Shown here piece after piece: positions 34,062-41,748 of a stretch of 64,000 bases of DNA. The position numbers were made by a program, and so were the translations under genes. Within the stretch, counting starts at the first letter, position 1. Each line of letters starts with the position of its first letter. Origin of the DNA: Streptomyces sp. NP-1717 (lineage in GTDB: Bacteria > Actinomycetota > Actinomycetes > Streptomycetales > Streptomycetaceae). Under the pieces are notes generated by a model, which had not been told where the DNA came from, ran no database searches, and was given only the letters and a program-made list of their open reading frames with translations. The stretch lies in contig NZ_JAAPBF010000015.1 of assembly GCF_022695985.1 (NCBI RefSeq), forward strand, positions 1 to 64,000, given 5' to 3'.

Positions 34062-35075
34062 TCAGCCGGGGCTGTACTCCGAGTCGAGCCGTACGGTCGT
34101 GCCGTTGGCGGCCGACTCCAGCAGGGACGCTGCCACCTCGACGGTGCGCAGACCTTGCCGCAGTGTGCAGATGTCGTGCGACTCGCCGAGCACGGCGTCG
34201 CGGAACAGCTCGTGCTCCACCAGCAGCGGCTCGCGCTTGGGGATGGCGTAGCGGATCATGTCGCCCTCGGCCACACCGCGGAACGCGCGCAGCGCCTCCC
34301 ACTCGGTGGTCACCGCCGCGTTGGAGTAGAAGGTCAGGTCGGCGGTCAGCGTGTCGGCGATGAAGCAGCCGCGCTCGCCGGTGACGGAGGTGAAGCGCTC
34401 CTTGAGCGGGCTCAGCCAGTTCACCAGGTGGTTGACCATGGTGCCGTCGGAGAGCCGGCCCACGGCGGAGACCATGTCCTCGTGCGGGCGGCCGCTCTTG
34501 GACACCGTGTGGGCGGAGATCGAGGTGTACGTCTGGCCGGTCACCCAGCCGGTCAGGTCGATGTCGTGGGTGGCGAGGTCCTTGACCACGCCGACATCGG
34601 CGATCCGGTGCGGGAACGGTCCCTGACGGCGCGTCACCACCTGGTACACGTCGCCGAGTTCACCGGCCTCCAGCCGGGCGCGCAGGCTGCGCAGCGCCGG
34701 GTTGCAGCGCTCGATGTGGCCGACGCCGGCGACGAGGCCGCGCGATTCGAACGCCTCCACCAGACGGCGCGCGCCGTCGACGGTGTCGGCCAGAGGCTTC
34801 TCGATGAGCGCGCCGACGCCGGCCTCGGCGAGCTGGAGGCCGACCTCCTCGTGCAGGGCGGTCGGGCAGGCGACGACGGCGTAGTCGACGCCGATCGCGA
34901 GCAGTTCCTCGACGGTGGCGAGGACGGGCGCGCCCTGGGCGAGTCCGTTCTTGTCGCCGAGCGGGTCGACGACACCGACGAGCGTGACGCCGTCGAGCCC
35001 GGCGAGTACACGTGCGTGGTGGCGCCCCATCGAGCCCAGGCCGATCAGCCCGGCGCGCAGTCCCCCGGTGGTCAC
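34062..35075 (-). CDS. Gfo/Idh/MocA-family oxidoreductase, WbpB/WlbA-like
   Basis: 337 residues from GTG 35075, overlapping the DegT stop by 4 nt. The Rossmann fold begins RAGLIGLGSMGRHHARVLAG. EKPLADT contains the family's EKP lysine (ALIEKPLAD). The later VKDLATHDIDLTGWVTG holds the conserved HD(I/L)D pair. WbpB/WlbA enzymes oxidise C3 of UDP-GlcNAc-uronate to the 3-keto sugar. The tight coupling to a DegT aminotransferase, which would aminate that ketone, supports this role; other sugar 3-dehydrogenations are possible. Confidence 0.82.
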   Translation of the reverse strand: MTTGGLRAGLIGLGSMGRHHARVLAGLDGVTLVGVVDPLGDKNGLAQGAPVLATVEELLAIGVDYAVVACPTALHEEVGLQLAEAGVGALIEKPLADTVDGARRLVEAFESRGLVAGVGHIERCNPALRSLRARLEAGELGDVYQVVTRRQGPFPHRIADVGVVKDLATHDIDLTGWVTGQTYTSISAHTVSKSGRPHEDMVSAVGRLSDGTMVNHLVNWLSPLKERFTSVTGERGCFIADTLTADLTFYSNAAVTTEWEALRAFRGVAEGDMIRYAIPKREPLLVEHELFRDAVLGESHDICTLRQGLRTVEVAASLLESAANGTTVRLDSEYSPG

Positions 35076-36190
35076 AGGTTCTCTCCCAGCTCGTTCACGG
35101 CGGAAACGATTCGCTCCAGGTCCGACTCGGAAAGCGAGGGGTGCACGGGCAGCGAGACGACCTCGGCGGCGGCCCGCTCGGTCTCCGGCAGATCCCAGTT
35201 CCGGCCGGCCTTCTGGTCCGGCTCCCAGAACGGCCGCAGCCGGTGGATGGGGGTCGGGTAGTACACGGCGTTGCCGACGCCCGCCTCGGTGAGCCTGGCC
35301 ATCGCGGCGTCGCGGTCACCGGTGATCCGGACGGTGTACTGGTGGTAGACGTGGTACGCGCCTTCGGCGACCGGCGGCGTCACCACACCGGGCGCGGTGA
35401 TGTGCTCGCTCAGGTACGCGGCGTTGGCGCGGCGCTGCTCCGTCCAGCCGGCGAGCTTGGTGAGCTGCACCCGGCCGACGGCGGCGGCCACGTCGGTGAG
35501 GCGCATGTTGGCGCCGACGATCTCGTTCGCGTACCGCTGCTCCATGCCCTGGTTGCGCAGCAGGCGCAGGGTGCGGGCGACCTCGGCGTCACCGGTGGAG
35601 ATCATGCCGCCTTCGAGGGAGTGCATGTTCTTCGTCGGGTAGAAGCTGAAGGTGCCGCCGGAGCCGAAGGCGCCGACGGGCGTGCCGTGCAGTGACGCGG
35701 CGTGCGCCTGGCAGGCGTCCTCCACGACGGCGAGCTTGTGCTTGTCGGCGATGGGCATCAGCCTGTCCATCGACGCCGGGTTGCCGTAGAGGTGCACCGG
35801 CATGATCGCGGCGGTGCGCGGGGTGATCGCGGCCTCGACGGCCGCCGGGTCGAGACCGAAGTTGCCGGGCTCGATGTCGGCGAAGACGACGTCGGCGCCG
35901 ACGAGGCGAACGGCGTTGGCCGACGCGGCGAACGAGAACGACGGCACGATCACCTCGTCGCCCGGGCCGATGCCGAGGGCGAGCAGCAGGAGATGGAGTG
36001 CCGAGGTGCCCGAGTTCACGGCCACGCAGTGGCGGCCGGCGACGAGCTCGGCGAAGCCTTCTTCGAACGCGGCCACCTCGGGGCCCTGGACGACCCGGCC
36101 GGTGCGCAGTACGCGTACGGCGGCCTCGATCTCTTCCTCCCCGATGACCGGGCGGGCAGCGGGGATGGGCTGCGCTTCACTGCTCGACAT
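35072..36190 (-). CDS. DegT/DnrJ/EryC1/StrS sugar aminotransferase, WbpE/WlbC-like
   Basis: 372 residues from ATG 36190. Fold-type I PLP motifs are present: NSGTSALHLLLLALGIGPGDEVIVPSFSF, VVEDACQAHAASLHG and the PLP lysine in SFYPTKNMHSLEGGMI at ~190. LRNQGMEQRYANEIVGANMRLTDVAAAVG is also typical. It should transfer the amino group of glutamate to the 3-keto group of UDP-GlcNAc(3-keto)A made by the oxidoreductase it overlaps. It starts the minus-strand half of block 2, so the promoter lies in 36191-36460. Confidence 0.85.
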   Translation of the reverse strand: MSSSEAQPIPAARPVIGEEEIEAAVRVLRTGRVVQGPEVAAFEEGFAELVAGRHCVAVNSGTSALHLLLLALGIGPGDEVIVPSFSFAASANAVRLVGADVVFADIEPGNFGLDPAAVEAAITPRTAAIMPVHLYGNPASMDRLMPIADKHKLAVVEDACQAHAASLHGTPVGAFGSGGTFSFYPTKNMHSLEGGMISTGDAEVARTLRLLRNQGMEQRYANEIVGANMRLTDVAAAVGRVQLTKLAGWTEQRRANAAYLSEHITAPGVVTPPVAEGAYHVYHQYTVRITGDRDAAMARLTEAGVGNAVYYPTPIHRLRPFWEPDQKAGRNWDLPETERAAAEVVSLPVHPSLSESDLERIVSAVNELGENL

Positions 36191-36540
36191 GGACGTCGTC
36201 CTCCTTGAACACCGCGAAAGCTCTCTGTGGCAGAGGCCAGGAGTGCAGCGGGCGTCTCACGAGGCCGCGTGCACTCCTGCGGCACGATTGGCCGACGCCC
36301 TGCCGAGGAATGTGGGACCGCTGTCCCTGGACGGGCCGGTCTCCGACCGCGGGTTCCGGGCGGAGACTGTCGACGGCGGGGACCGCCAGTCACATTATCA
36401 GGGATTTCCGACCGAATTTCGGCGCTGTTAACCGCCAATCGCATCAATTCCGAAACAAAAGAGCCCGTGCCCGTCACTGGATTCCCAGAGACGGGCACGG
36501 GTCGTTCAACCGGTTGTCACCAAGTGTTCAGCTCAACGGC
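36191..36540. other. Gap between DegT gene and rne
   Basis: 350 nt without a gene. It holds the rne terminator (36464-36501) and the presumed promoter of the DegT-led operon. A TGATAAT on the minus strand near 36400 resembles a -10, but I find no good -35. Confidence 0.5.
36464..36501 (-). terminator. Intrinsic terminator of rne
   Basis: Minus-strand stem of 12 bp (CCCGTGCCCGTC and complement) extended inside by CTGG/CCAG, then CTCTTTTGTTT, 40 nt past the rne stop. Confidence 0.85.
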
Positions 36541-39500
36541 TCAGCCATCCGTGGGGACCGACACGGCCGGGGCCGTCGGCTGCTCGGCCGCCGATGTCTT
36601 CTTGGTCACGGACTTCGTGGCCGCCTTCTTGGTGGTGGTCTTCTTCGCGGCGGTCTTCTTGGCGGCCGTCTTCTTCGCCGCCGCCTTCTTGGCCGGGGCC
36701 TTCTTGGCGGTCTTTCGAGCCGCCTTCTTGGCCGGAGCGGAGGATTCCGCATTGTCGTCGCCGTCGGACCGATCGGCGTGTCCCGCGGAATCGGCCGATT
36801 CCGCGGAGACCGTCGCGGGCTCCGGCGCCGAATCCACCACGAGGACCGCCGCCTCCTCGGCACCCGCCGGCGAACCGGCCGGGGCCGACGCCTTACGGGT
36901 CGCCCTGCGACGTGCCCGGGGCGGCGCCGCCTCGGGCGTGTCGCCGGCGGGCTCGGCCTGTACGGCCTCCGGCTCCGCCGCGACGGGCGCCGCCGGCTGC
37001 TCGACGACGACCTCGGCCGTCTGCTCGGTGGCCTCGTCGGACGCGGCCGCCTTCGGCGAACCGGCCGGAGCCGACGCCTTGCGGGTGGCCCGGCGACGGG
37101 TACGGCCCTGCGGGGCCGCCTCCTCCACGATCTCCTCGGGCTCGGCCACCGGCACGGACGAGGCGACCGGGACGGGCACCTCCGCCGGCTCGTCGGCCCG
37201 GACCTTCTGCTCCGGCTCGGCCGAACGCGGCGAACCGGCCGGAGCCGACGCCTTGCGTGAGGCCCGGCGGCGCGAACGCCCGCCACGGGCGGCCGTCTCG
37301 GCCTCCGCGACGCTGCTGTACAGCTCCTCGTCCGGCACGAACTCCGGCGCGGGCAGCGCGACCGGGGCGGCGGCCTCCGCCGCCACCTCGGCCTCGGACT
37401 CGGTCTCCGAGTCCGCCGGCCCCTCGGCCGTCTCGTGGTCGTGGTCGTGGCTGTGGTCGTGGTCCGCGCCGGACCCGCCGCGCCGCTTCTTCGCGCGCTT
37501 GCCGCTGCCGCCACCGGCGCCGTTGCCACCGCCACCGGAGCTGGTCGGCTGCTCCATGTGGACGATCACGCCGCGCCCGTTGCAGTGGACACAGGTCTCG
37601 GAGAACGACTCCAGCAGACCCTGGCCGACCCGCTTACGGGTCATCTGGACCAGGCCCAGCGACGTCACTTCGGCGACCTGATGCTTCGTACGGTCCCGGC
37701 CCAGGCACTCCAGCAGTCGCCGCAGCACCAGGTCCCGGTTCGATTCGAGGACCATGTCGATGAAGTCGATGACGACGATGCCGCCGAGGTCGCGCAGCCG
37801 CAGCTGACGCACGATCTCCTCGGCCGCCTCCAGGTTGTTCCTCGTGACGGTCTCTTCGAGGTTGCCGCCCTGACCCGTGAACTTCCCGGTGTTGACGTCG
37901 ACCACGATCATGGCCTCGGTCTTGTCGATCACCAGCGAGCCACCGCTCGGCAGCCAGACCTTGCGGTCCAGCGCCTTCATCAGCTGCTCGTCGATCCGGT
38001 AGGAGGCGAAGACGTCGACCTCGCTCGTCCACCGGTTCAGCCGGTCGGACAGGTCGGGCGCCACGTGCGCCACGTAACCGTGGATGGTCTGCCACGCCTC
38101 GTCACCGCTGACGATGACCTTGGTGAAGTCCTCGTTGAAGATGTCGCGCACGACCCGGACGGTCATGTCGGGCTCACCGTAGAGAAGGGTCGGGGCGTTG
38201 CCGCTCTTCGCCTTCTTCTGGATGTCCTCCCACTGCGACTGGAGGCGCTCGACGTCGCGGCGCAGCTCGTCCTCGCTCGCGCCCTCGGCGGCCGTACGGA
38301 CGATGACGCCCGCGTCCTCGGGGACGATCTTCTTCAGGATGGTCTTCAGCCGCGCCCGCTCGGTGTCCGGGAGCTTGCGGCTGATGCCGGTCATCGAGCC
38401 CTCGGGGACGTACACGAGGTAACGGCCGGGCAGCGAGACCTGGCTGGTGAGACGCGCGCCCTTGTGGCCGATCGGGTCCTTCGTCACCTGGACGAGGACC
38501 GACTGGCCGGACTTGAGCGCGGTCTCGATACGGCGCGGACCGTTGGCCATGCCCAGCGCCTCGAAGTTGACCTCACCGGCGTACAGGACGGCGTTGCGTC
38601 CCTTGCCGATGTCCACGAAGGCGGCCTCCATGGACGGCAGTACGTTCTGCACCTTGCCCAGGTAGACGTTGCCGACGTAGCTGGTGGCCTGCTCCTTGTT
38701 GACGTAGTGCTCGACGAGCACGTCGTCCTCGAGGACGCCGATCTGGGTGCGCTCGCCGCTCTGCCGGACGACCATCACACGCTCGACGGCCTCGCGGCGC
38801 GCCAGGAACTCCGCCTCGGTGATGATCGGCACGCGGCGGCGGCCCTGCTCGCGCCCCTCGCGGCGGCGCTGCTTCTTCGCTTCGAGACGGGTCGAGCCCT
38901 TGATGGACTGGACCTCGTCCACGCCGGTGCCGGGCTCGGTGTCCTTCGTACGGCGTTCACGCGGCTCGCGGACCTTGACGACCGTACGCTCCGGGTCGTC
39001 CACGCCGTTGTTCTCGGTGTCGGAGCCACCGTCGCCGCTGCGACGGCGCCTGCGGCGACGCCGGCGGCTGCTGCTGCTCCCCCCGCCCGACTGACCGGCG
39101 GAGTCGTCGTCGTCCTGCTCGTCCAGGTCACCCTCGACAGCGGTGTCGGCGTCCTCCGGGGAGACCTGCTTCTTGCCACGCTCCCGGTTCCGCTCCTCGG
39201 ACGCGTCGTCGGACTGCTCGTCCGGCTGCTCGTCGGTCTCGGCGGACTCGCCGCGGCGACGGCGGCGGCCACCCCTGCGGCGGCGGCGCGACGGACGGTC
39301 GTAGTCGTCGGACTCGTCCGCGTCGGACTCGTCGCCCTCGGCGGACTGCTCCGTGTCGGGCTCGTCGTCGGCGTCGCGCTCGGCGGCGGCGGGAGCGGGC
39401 TCGACCGCTTCGGCGGGCTCACCGCGGCGGCGGCGCCGGCGGCGGCCCGAGGGCTCGGGAGCGGGCGCGGGCTCGGCCGTCGTCTCGTCCTCGATGTCGA

Positions 39501-40590
39501 GGTCCTCGTCGTCCTCGACGTCACCACCGGCGGCGGCCATCGCGGCGGCCGTCTCGGGGGTCTGGAACATCGGCTCGGCGAAGACGGGCGCCTGGAAGAC
39601 GGCCACGGCGGGCCGGTTGGCGCGCCGGCGCGACCGCTCGGGCGCGTCGGTCTCGCTGTCCTTCGCGGCGGCGGGGGCGGAGCCGTTGCGCTGCTCGGCC
39701 TTCCTGCTCCGGGGCTCGGCCTTCGACTCGGTCTTCGGCTCGGGCGCGGGCTCCGTCCCGGACTCGGCCTTCGGCTCCGCGGTGAGCTCCGGCGAACCGC
39801 CGGCCCTGCGGCGCGTACGGCCACGGGTCGCGGCCTTCTCGGCGGCCTCGACCCGCTCCTCGTCGGCGGCGATCTGCGTGACGGTGTTCGCGGGCAGCGT
39901 CTCGCCCTGCGTGGTCTCGTCGTCCGCCTCGGCGGAGGCGGGGGCGGTGGCCGGTGCGGTCACCTTCCGGGTCGCCCGGCGGCGGGCGCGCGGCGGCGCG
40001 GCCTCGTCGGCGGCGGCCACCGGCTCGGCGACGGGCTCGGGAGCGGTCTCGGCGACCTGCTCCGGCACGCTCTCGGCGGGAGCGGCGACCTTACGGGTCG
40101 CGCGACGGCGCGCACGCGGCGGCGCGGCCTCGTCGGCCACGGGCTCGGCGGCGGGCTCCGGGGAGGCGACGGCGGCGGGAGCGGCGGCCTCGACAACGGG
40201 CTCGACGACCGGTTCGGCGGCGGTCTCGGCGGGAGCGGCGACCTTACGGGTCGCGCGGCGGCGGGCACGCGGCGGCGCGGCCTCGTCGGCGGCGGCCACC
40301 GGCTCGGCGAGCGTCTCGGCAGCGGCGACCTCGGGAGCGGGCTCGGCCACGATCTCCACGGGAGCGGCGGTGGCCTTACGGGTGGCGCGGCGGCGGGCGC
40401 GCGGCGGCGCGGCCTCGTCGGCCACGGGCTCGGCCGCGTCCTGTGTCACGTCGGCGGCCTCGGCCGCTGCGGCGGGCGGCCCCGCCGGTCGCGACGCGGC
40501 GCGGCGCCTGCGGCGCGGCGGCAGCGTGTCGCTGGGACTGCTCAGTTCTTCTTCGGTCTCCCGGTTCGTACCGGGCTCGTTCTGGGACAT
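36541..40590 (-). CDS. rne: Ribonuclease E/G with long arginine-rich and H1-like extensions
   Basis: 1349 residues, larger than E. coli RNase E (1061). The catalytic half is at ~600-1010: S1 domain (YVGNVYLGKVQNVLPSMEAAF), DNase-like domain with metal-binding VVDVNTGKF, and zinc-link CVHCNGRG at ~999, which joins subunits. The N-terminal ~600 residues hold four EAAPPRARRRATRK repeats and acidic tracts (EDDEDLDIEDE). The C-terminal ~330 hold three RRATRKASAPAGSP-type repeats and an AKKxAAKKT tail like histone H1. The enzyme starts mRNA decay and processes rRNA and tRNA precursors; in Streptomyces (RNase ES) the extensions scaffold PNPase. It ends at a strong terminator, so rplU is not co-transcribed. 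Confidence 0.95.
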   Translation of the reverse strand: MSQNEPGTNRETEEELSSPSDTLPPRRRRRAASRPAGPPAAAAEAADVTQDAAEPVADEAAPPRARRRATRKATAAPVEIVAEPAPEVAAAETLAEPVAAADEAAPPRARRRATRKVAAPAETAAEPVVEPVVEAAAPAAVASPEPAAEPVADEAAPPRARRRATRKVAAPAESVPEQVAETAPEPVAEPVAAADEAAPPRARRRATRKVTAPATAPASAEADDETTQGETLPANTVTQIAADEERVEAAEKAATRGRTRRRAGGSPELTAEPKAESGTEPAPEPKTESKAEPRSRKAEQRNGSAPAAAKDSETDAPERSRRRANRPAVAVFQAPVFAEPMFQTPETAAAMAAAGGDVEDDEDLDIEDETTAEPAPAPEPSGRRRRRRRGEPAEAVEPAPAAAERDADDEPDTEQSAEGDESDADESDDYDRPSRRRRRGGRRRRRGESAETDEQPDEQSDDASEERNRERGKKQVSPEDADTAVEGDLDEQDDDDSAGQSGGGSSSSRRRRRRRRRSGDGGSDTENNGVDDPERTVVKVREPRERRTKDTEPGTGVDEVQSIKGSTRLEAKKQRRREGREQGRRRVPIITEAEFLARREAVERVMVVRQSGERTQIGVLEDDVLVEHYVNKEQATSYVGNVYLGKVQNVLPSMEAAFVDIGKGRNAVLYAGEVNFEALGMANGPRRIETALKSGQSVLVQVTKDPIGHKGARLTSQVSLPGRYLVYVPEGSMTGISRKLPDTERARLKTILKKIVPEDAGVIVRTAAEGASEDELRRDVERLQSQWEDIQKKAKSGNAPTLLYGEPDMTVRVVRDIFNEDFTKVIVSGDEAWQTIHGYVAHVAPDLSDRLNRWTSEVDVFASYRIDEQLMKALDRKVWLPSGGSLVIDKTEAMIVVDVNTGKFTGQGGNLEETVTRNNLEAAEEIVRQLRLRDLGGIVVIDFIDMVLESNRDLVLRRLLECLGRDRTKHQVAEVTSLGLVQMTRKRVGQGLLESFSETCVHCNGRGVIVHMEQPTSSGGGGNGAGGGSGKRAKKRRGGSGADHDHSHDHDHETAEGPADSETESEAEVAAEAAAPVALPAPEFVPDEELYSSVAEAETAARGGRSRRRASRKASAPAGSPRSAEPEQKVRADEPAEVPVPVASSVPVAEPEEIVEEAAPQGRTRRRATRKASAPAGSPKAAASDEATEQTAEVVVEQPAAPVAAEPEAVQAEPAGDTPEAAPPRARRRATRKASAPAGSPAGAEEAAVLVVDSAPEPATVSAESADSAGHADRSDGDDNAESSAPAKKAARKTAKKAPAKKAAAKKTAAKKTAAKKTTTKKAATKSVTKKTSAAEQPTAPAVSVPTDG
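36590..36735 (-). repeat. Coding repeat: Lys/Ala (AKK) tail of RNase E
   Basis: Tandem KKxAAKKTAAKKT units, about 45 residues, histone-H1-like, at the C-terminal end of rne. They probably bind RNA or DNA non-specifically. Confidence 0.7.
39961..40425 (-). repeat. Four dispersed arginine-rich repeats in the N-terminal part of RNase E
   Basis: Near-identical ~50-nt units encoding EAAPPRARRRATRK lie at 39961-40010, 40087-40137, 40241-40290 and 40372-40425, separated by Ala/Glu/Val-rich linkers. Related boxes recur in the C-terminal part at about 36870-36935, 37050-37115 and 37225-37290. Confidence 0.75.
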
Positions 40591-40834
40591 GCGGGGGGTT
40601 CTCCCGTCACGCTCCCGGGCGCCACGCCGGATCCGGTCCGGCCGCGGCTCGCGCCAGTGCGCGAATGCCGCCGTCCGGGGCGCGGGCGCCGCACAGGAGC
40701 TCTTATGTCTGAGTCGCCGGTTCCGTACCTACGCGTTCGCAGGTACGGCCTGGCGAAAGTCTTCGTGGTCAGCGCGCCGCCCGGCCCAGGTGGCTCCCGA
40801 GGCGGTTTCGAGGGCAGCGCTACAACAACCGTCC

Positions 40835-41659
40835 CTACGCGGAACCTGCACCTTCCGGCGCCTTCGCGGCGGCGGGTCCGGCGGCCGTGGACAGGCCTGC
40901 CGTGACTGCCTCGCGGTCGGGCGCGAGCGGGTCGGTCACCGTTCCGGACTCCTCGTCGAAGAGCCCCTGCGCCAGCCTGGTCACCGCTGCGGGGACCGGC
41001 GGCGCCAGGTCGGCCACAGCTCGGAGACCGGAAAGGACGTCGTCGGGTCGTACGGCGGGTGTCACGTGCCGAACAACCAGCCGCAGTATCGCACAGCGCT
41101 CGCCCCGCGGACCATCGGCCTGTGGAGGAAGCGTCCGCAGGTCGACGACGGCTTCCCGGGCGTCGAAGGTGCGCAGGCCGTTCTTCGCGCGCCGCTCGAC
41201 CTCCACCACCTCGGCGGCGAGGAAGGCGGTCACGGCGCGCTCGGCCTGTTCGTGCTCCACCCCGTCGAGCCGCAGCTCCCACTCCGAGGCGGTCAGCCGG
41301 TCGGCGAGGCCCGATGTACGGGCCTCGACGGCGTCGACGATGTCGAGCCCGGTGGGCAGTGACTCGTCGAGCAGCTCGCGCAGTGTGTCCGGGTCGCGGG
41401 GCGCCGCGAGGGCGATCTCCAGGTACTCGGCCTCGCTGCCCGTGCCGGTGGGTGCGGCATTGGCGTAACTCACCTTCGGGTGCGGGGTGAATCCGGCCGA
41501 GTACGCCATGGGGACGTCGGCGCGGCGCAGTGCCCGCTCGAAGGCGCGCTGGAAATCGCGGTGGCTGGTGAACCGGAGGCGGCCACGCTTGGTGTAACGC
41601 AGTCGGATGCGCTGCACCGCCGGCGCGGGCGGTGGGCCTTCGGGCTGTCGCTTGCCCAG
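40835..41659 (-). CDS. TIGR03936-family radical SAM-associated protein (DUF2344), probable CTG start
   Basis: 274 residues from CTG 41659 with GAGGAG 8 nt upstream. The nearest in-frame GTG (41701) lacks a Shine-Dalgarno. The DUF2344 domain begins IRLRYTKRGRLRFTSHRDFQRAFERALRRADVPMAYSAGFTPHPKVSYANA. It is found alone or fused to the C-terminus of the TIGR03960 radical SAM protein, here encoded separately at 43021-44949. Together they presumably form one enzyme; its substrate is not known. Proximity to rne and the ribosomal operon suggests an RNA or translation role. The last ~60 residues (after VRPDDVLSGL) are less conserved. Confidence 0.75.
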   Translation of the reverse strand: MGKRQPEGPPPAPAVQRIRLRYTKRGRLRFTSHRDFQRAFERALRRADVPMAYSAGFTPHPKVSYANAAPTGTGSEAEYLEIALAAPRDPDTLRELLDESLPTGLDIVDAVEARTSGLADRLTASEWELRLDGVEHEQAERAVTAFLAAEVVEVERRAKNGLRTFDAREAVVDLRTLPPQADGPRGERCAILRLVVRHVTPAVRPDDVLSGLRAVADLAPPVPAAVTRLAQGLFDEESGTVTDPLAPDREAVTAGLSTAAGPAAAKAPEGAGSA

Positions 41660-41748
41660 TGGTTCTTCTCCTCGGTGCGGGGTGCGCGCGGTGGCGCACA
41701 CCCTCGAAAACGCGCGGCCGACCGGGCGGTCGGCCCCGGAACCCCGGC

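Noticed and set aside
37435..40905. 1156-residue open frame on the plus strand opposite rne
   Set aside because: GC-rich third-position shadow of rne, antisense, low-complexity and without start signals or domain motifs.
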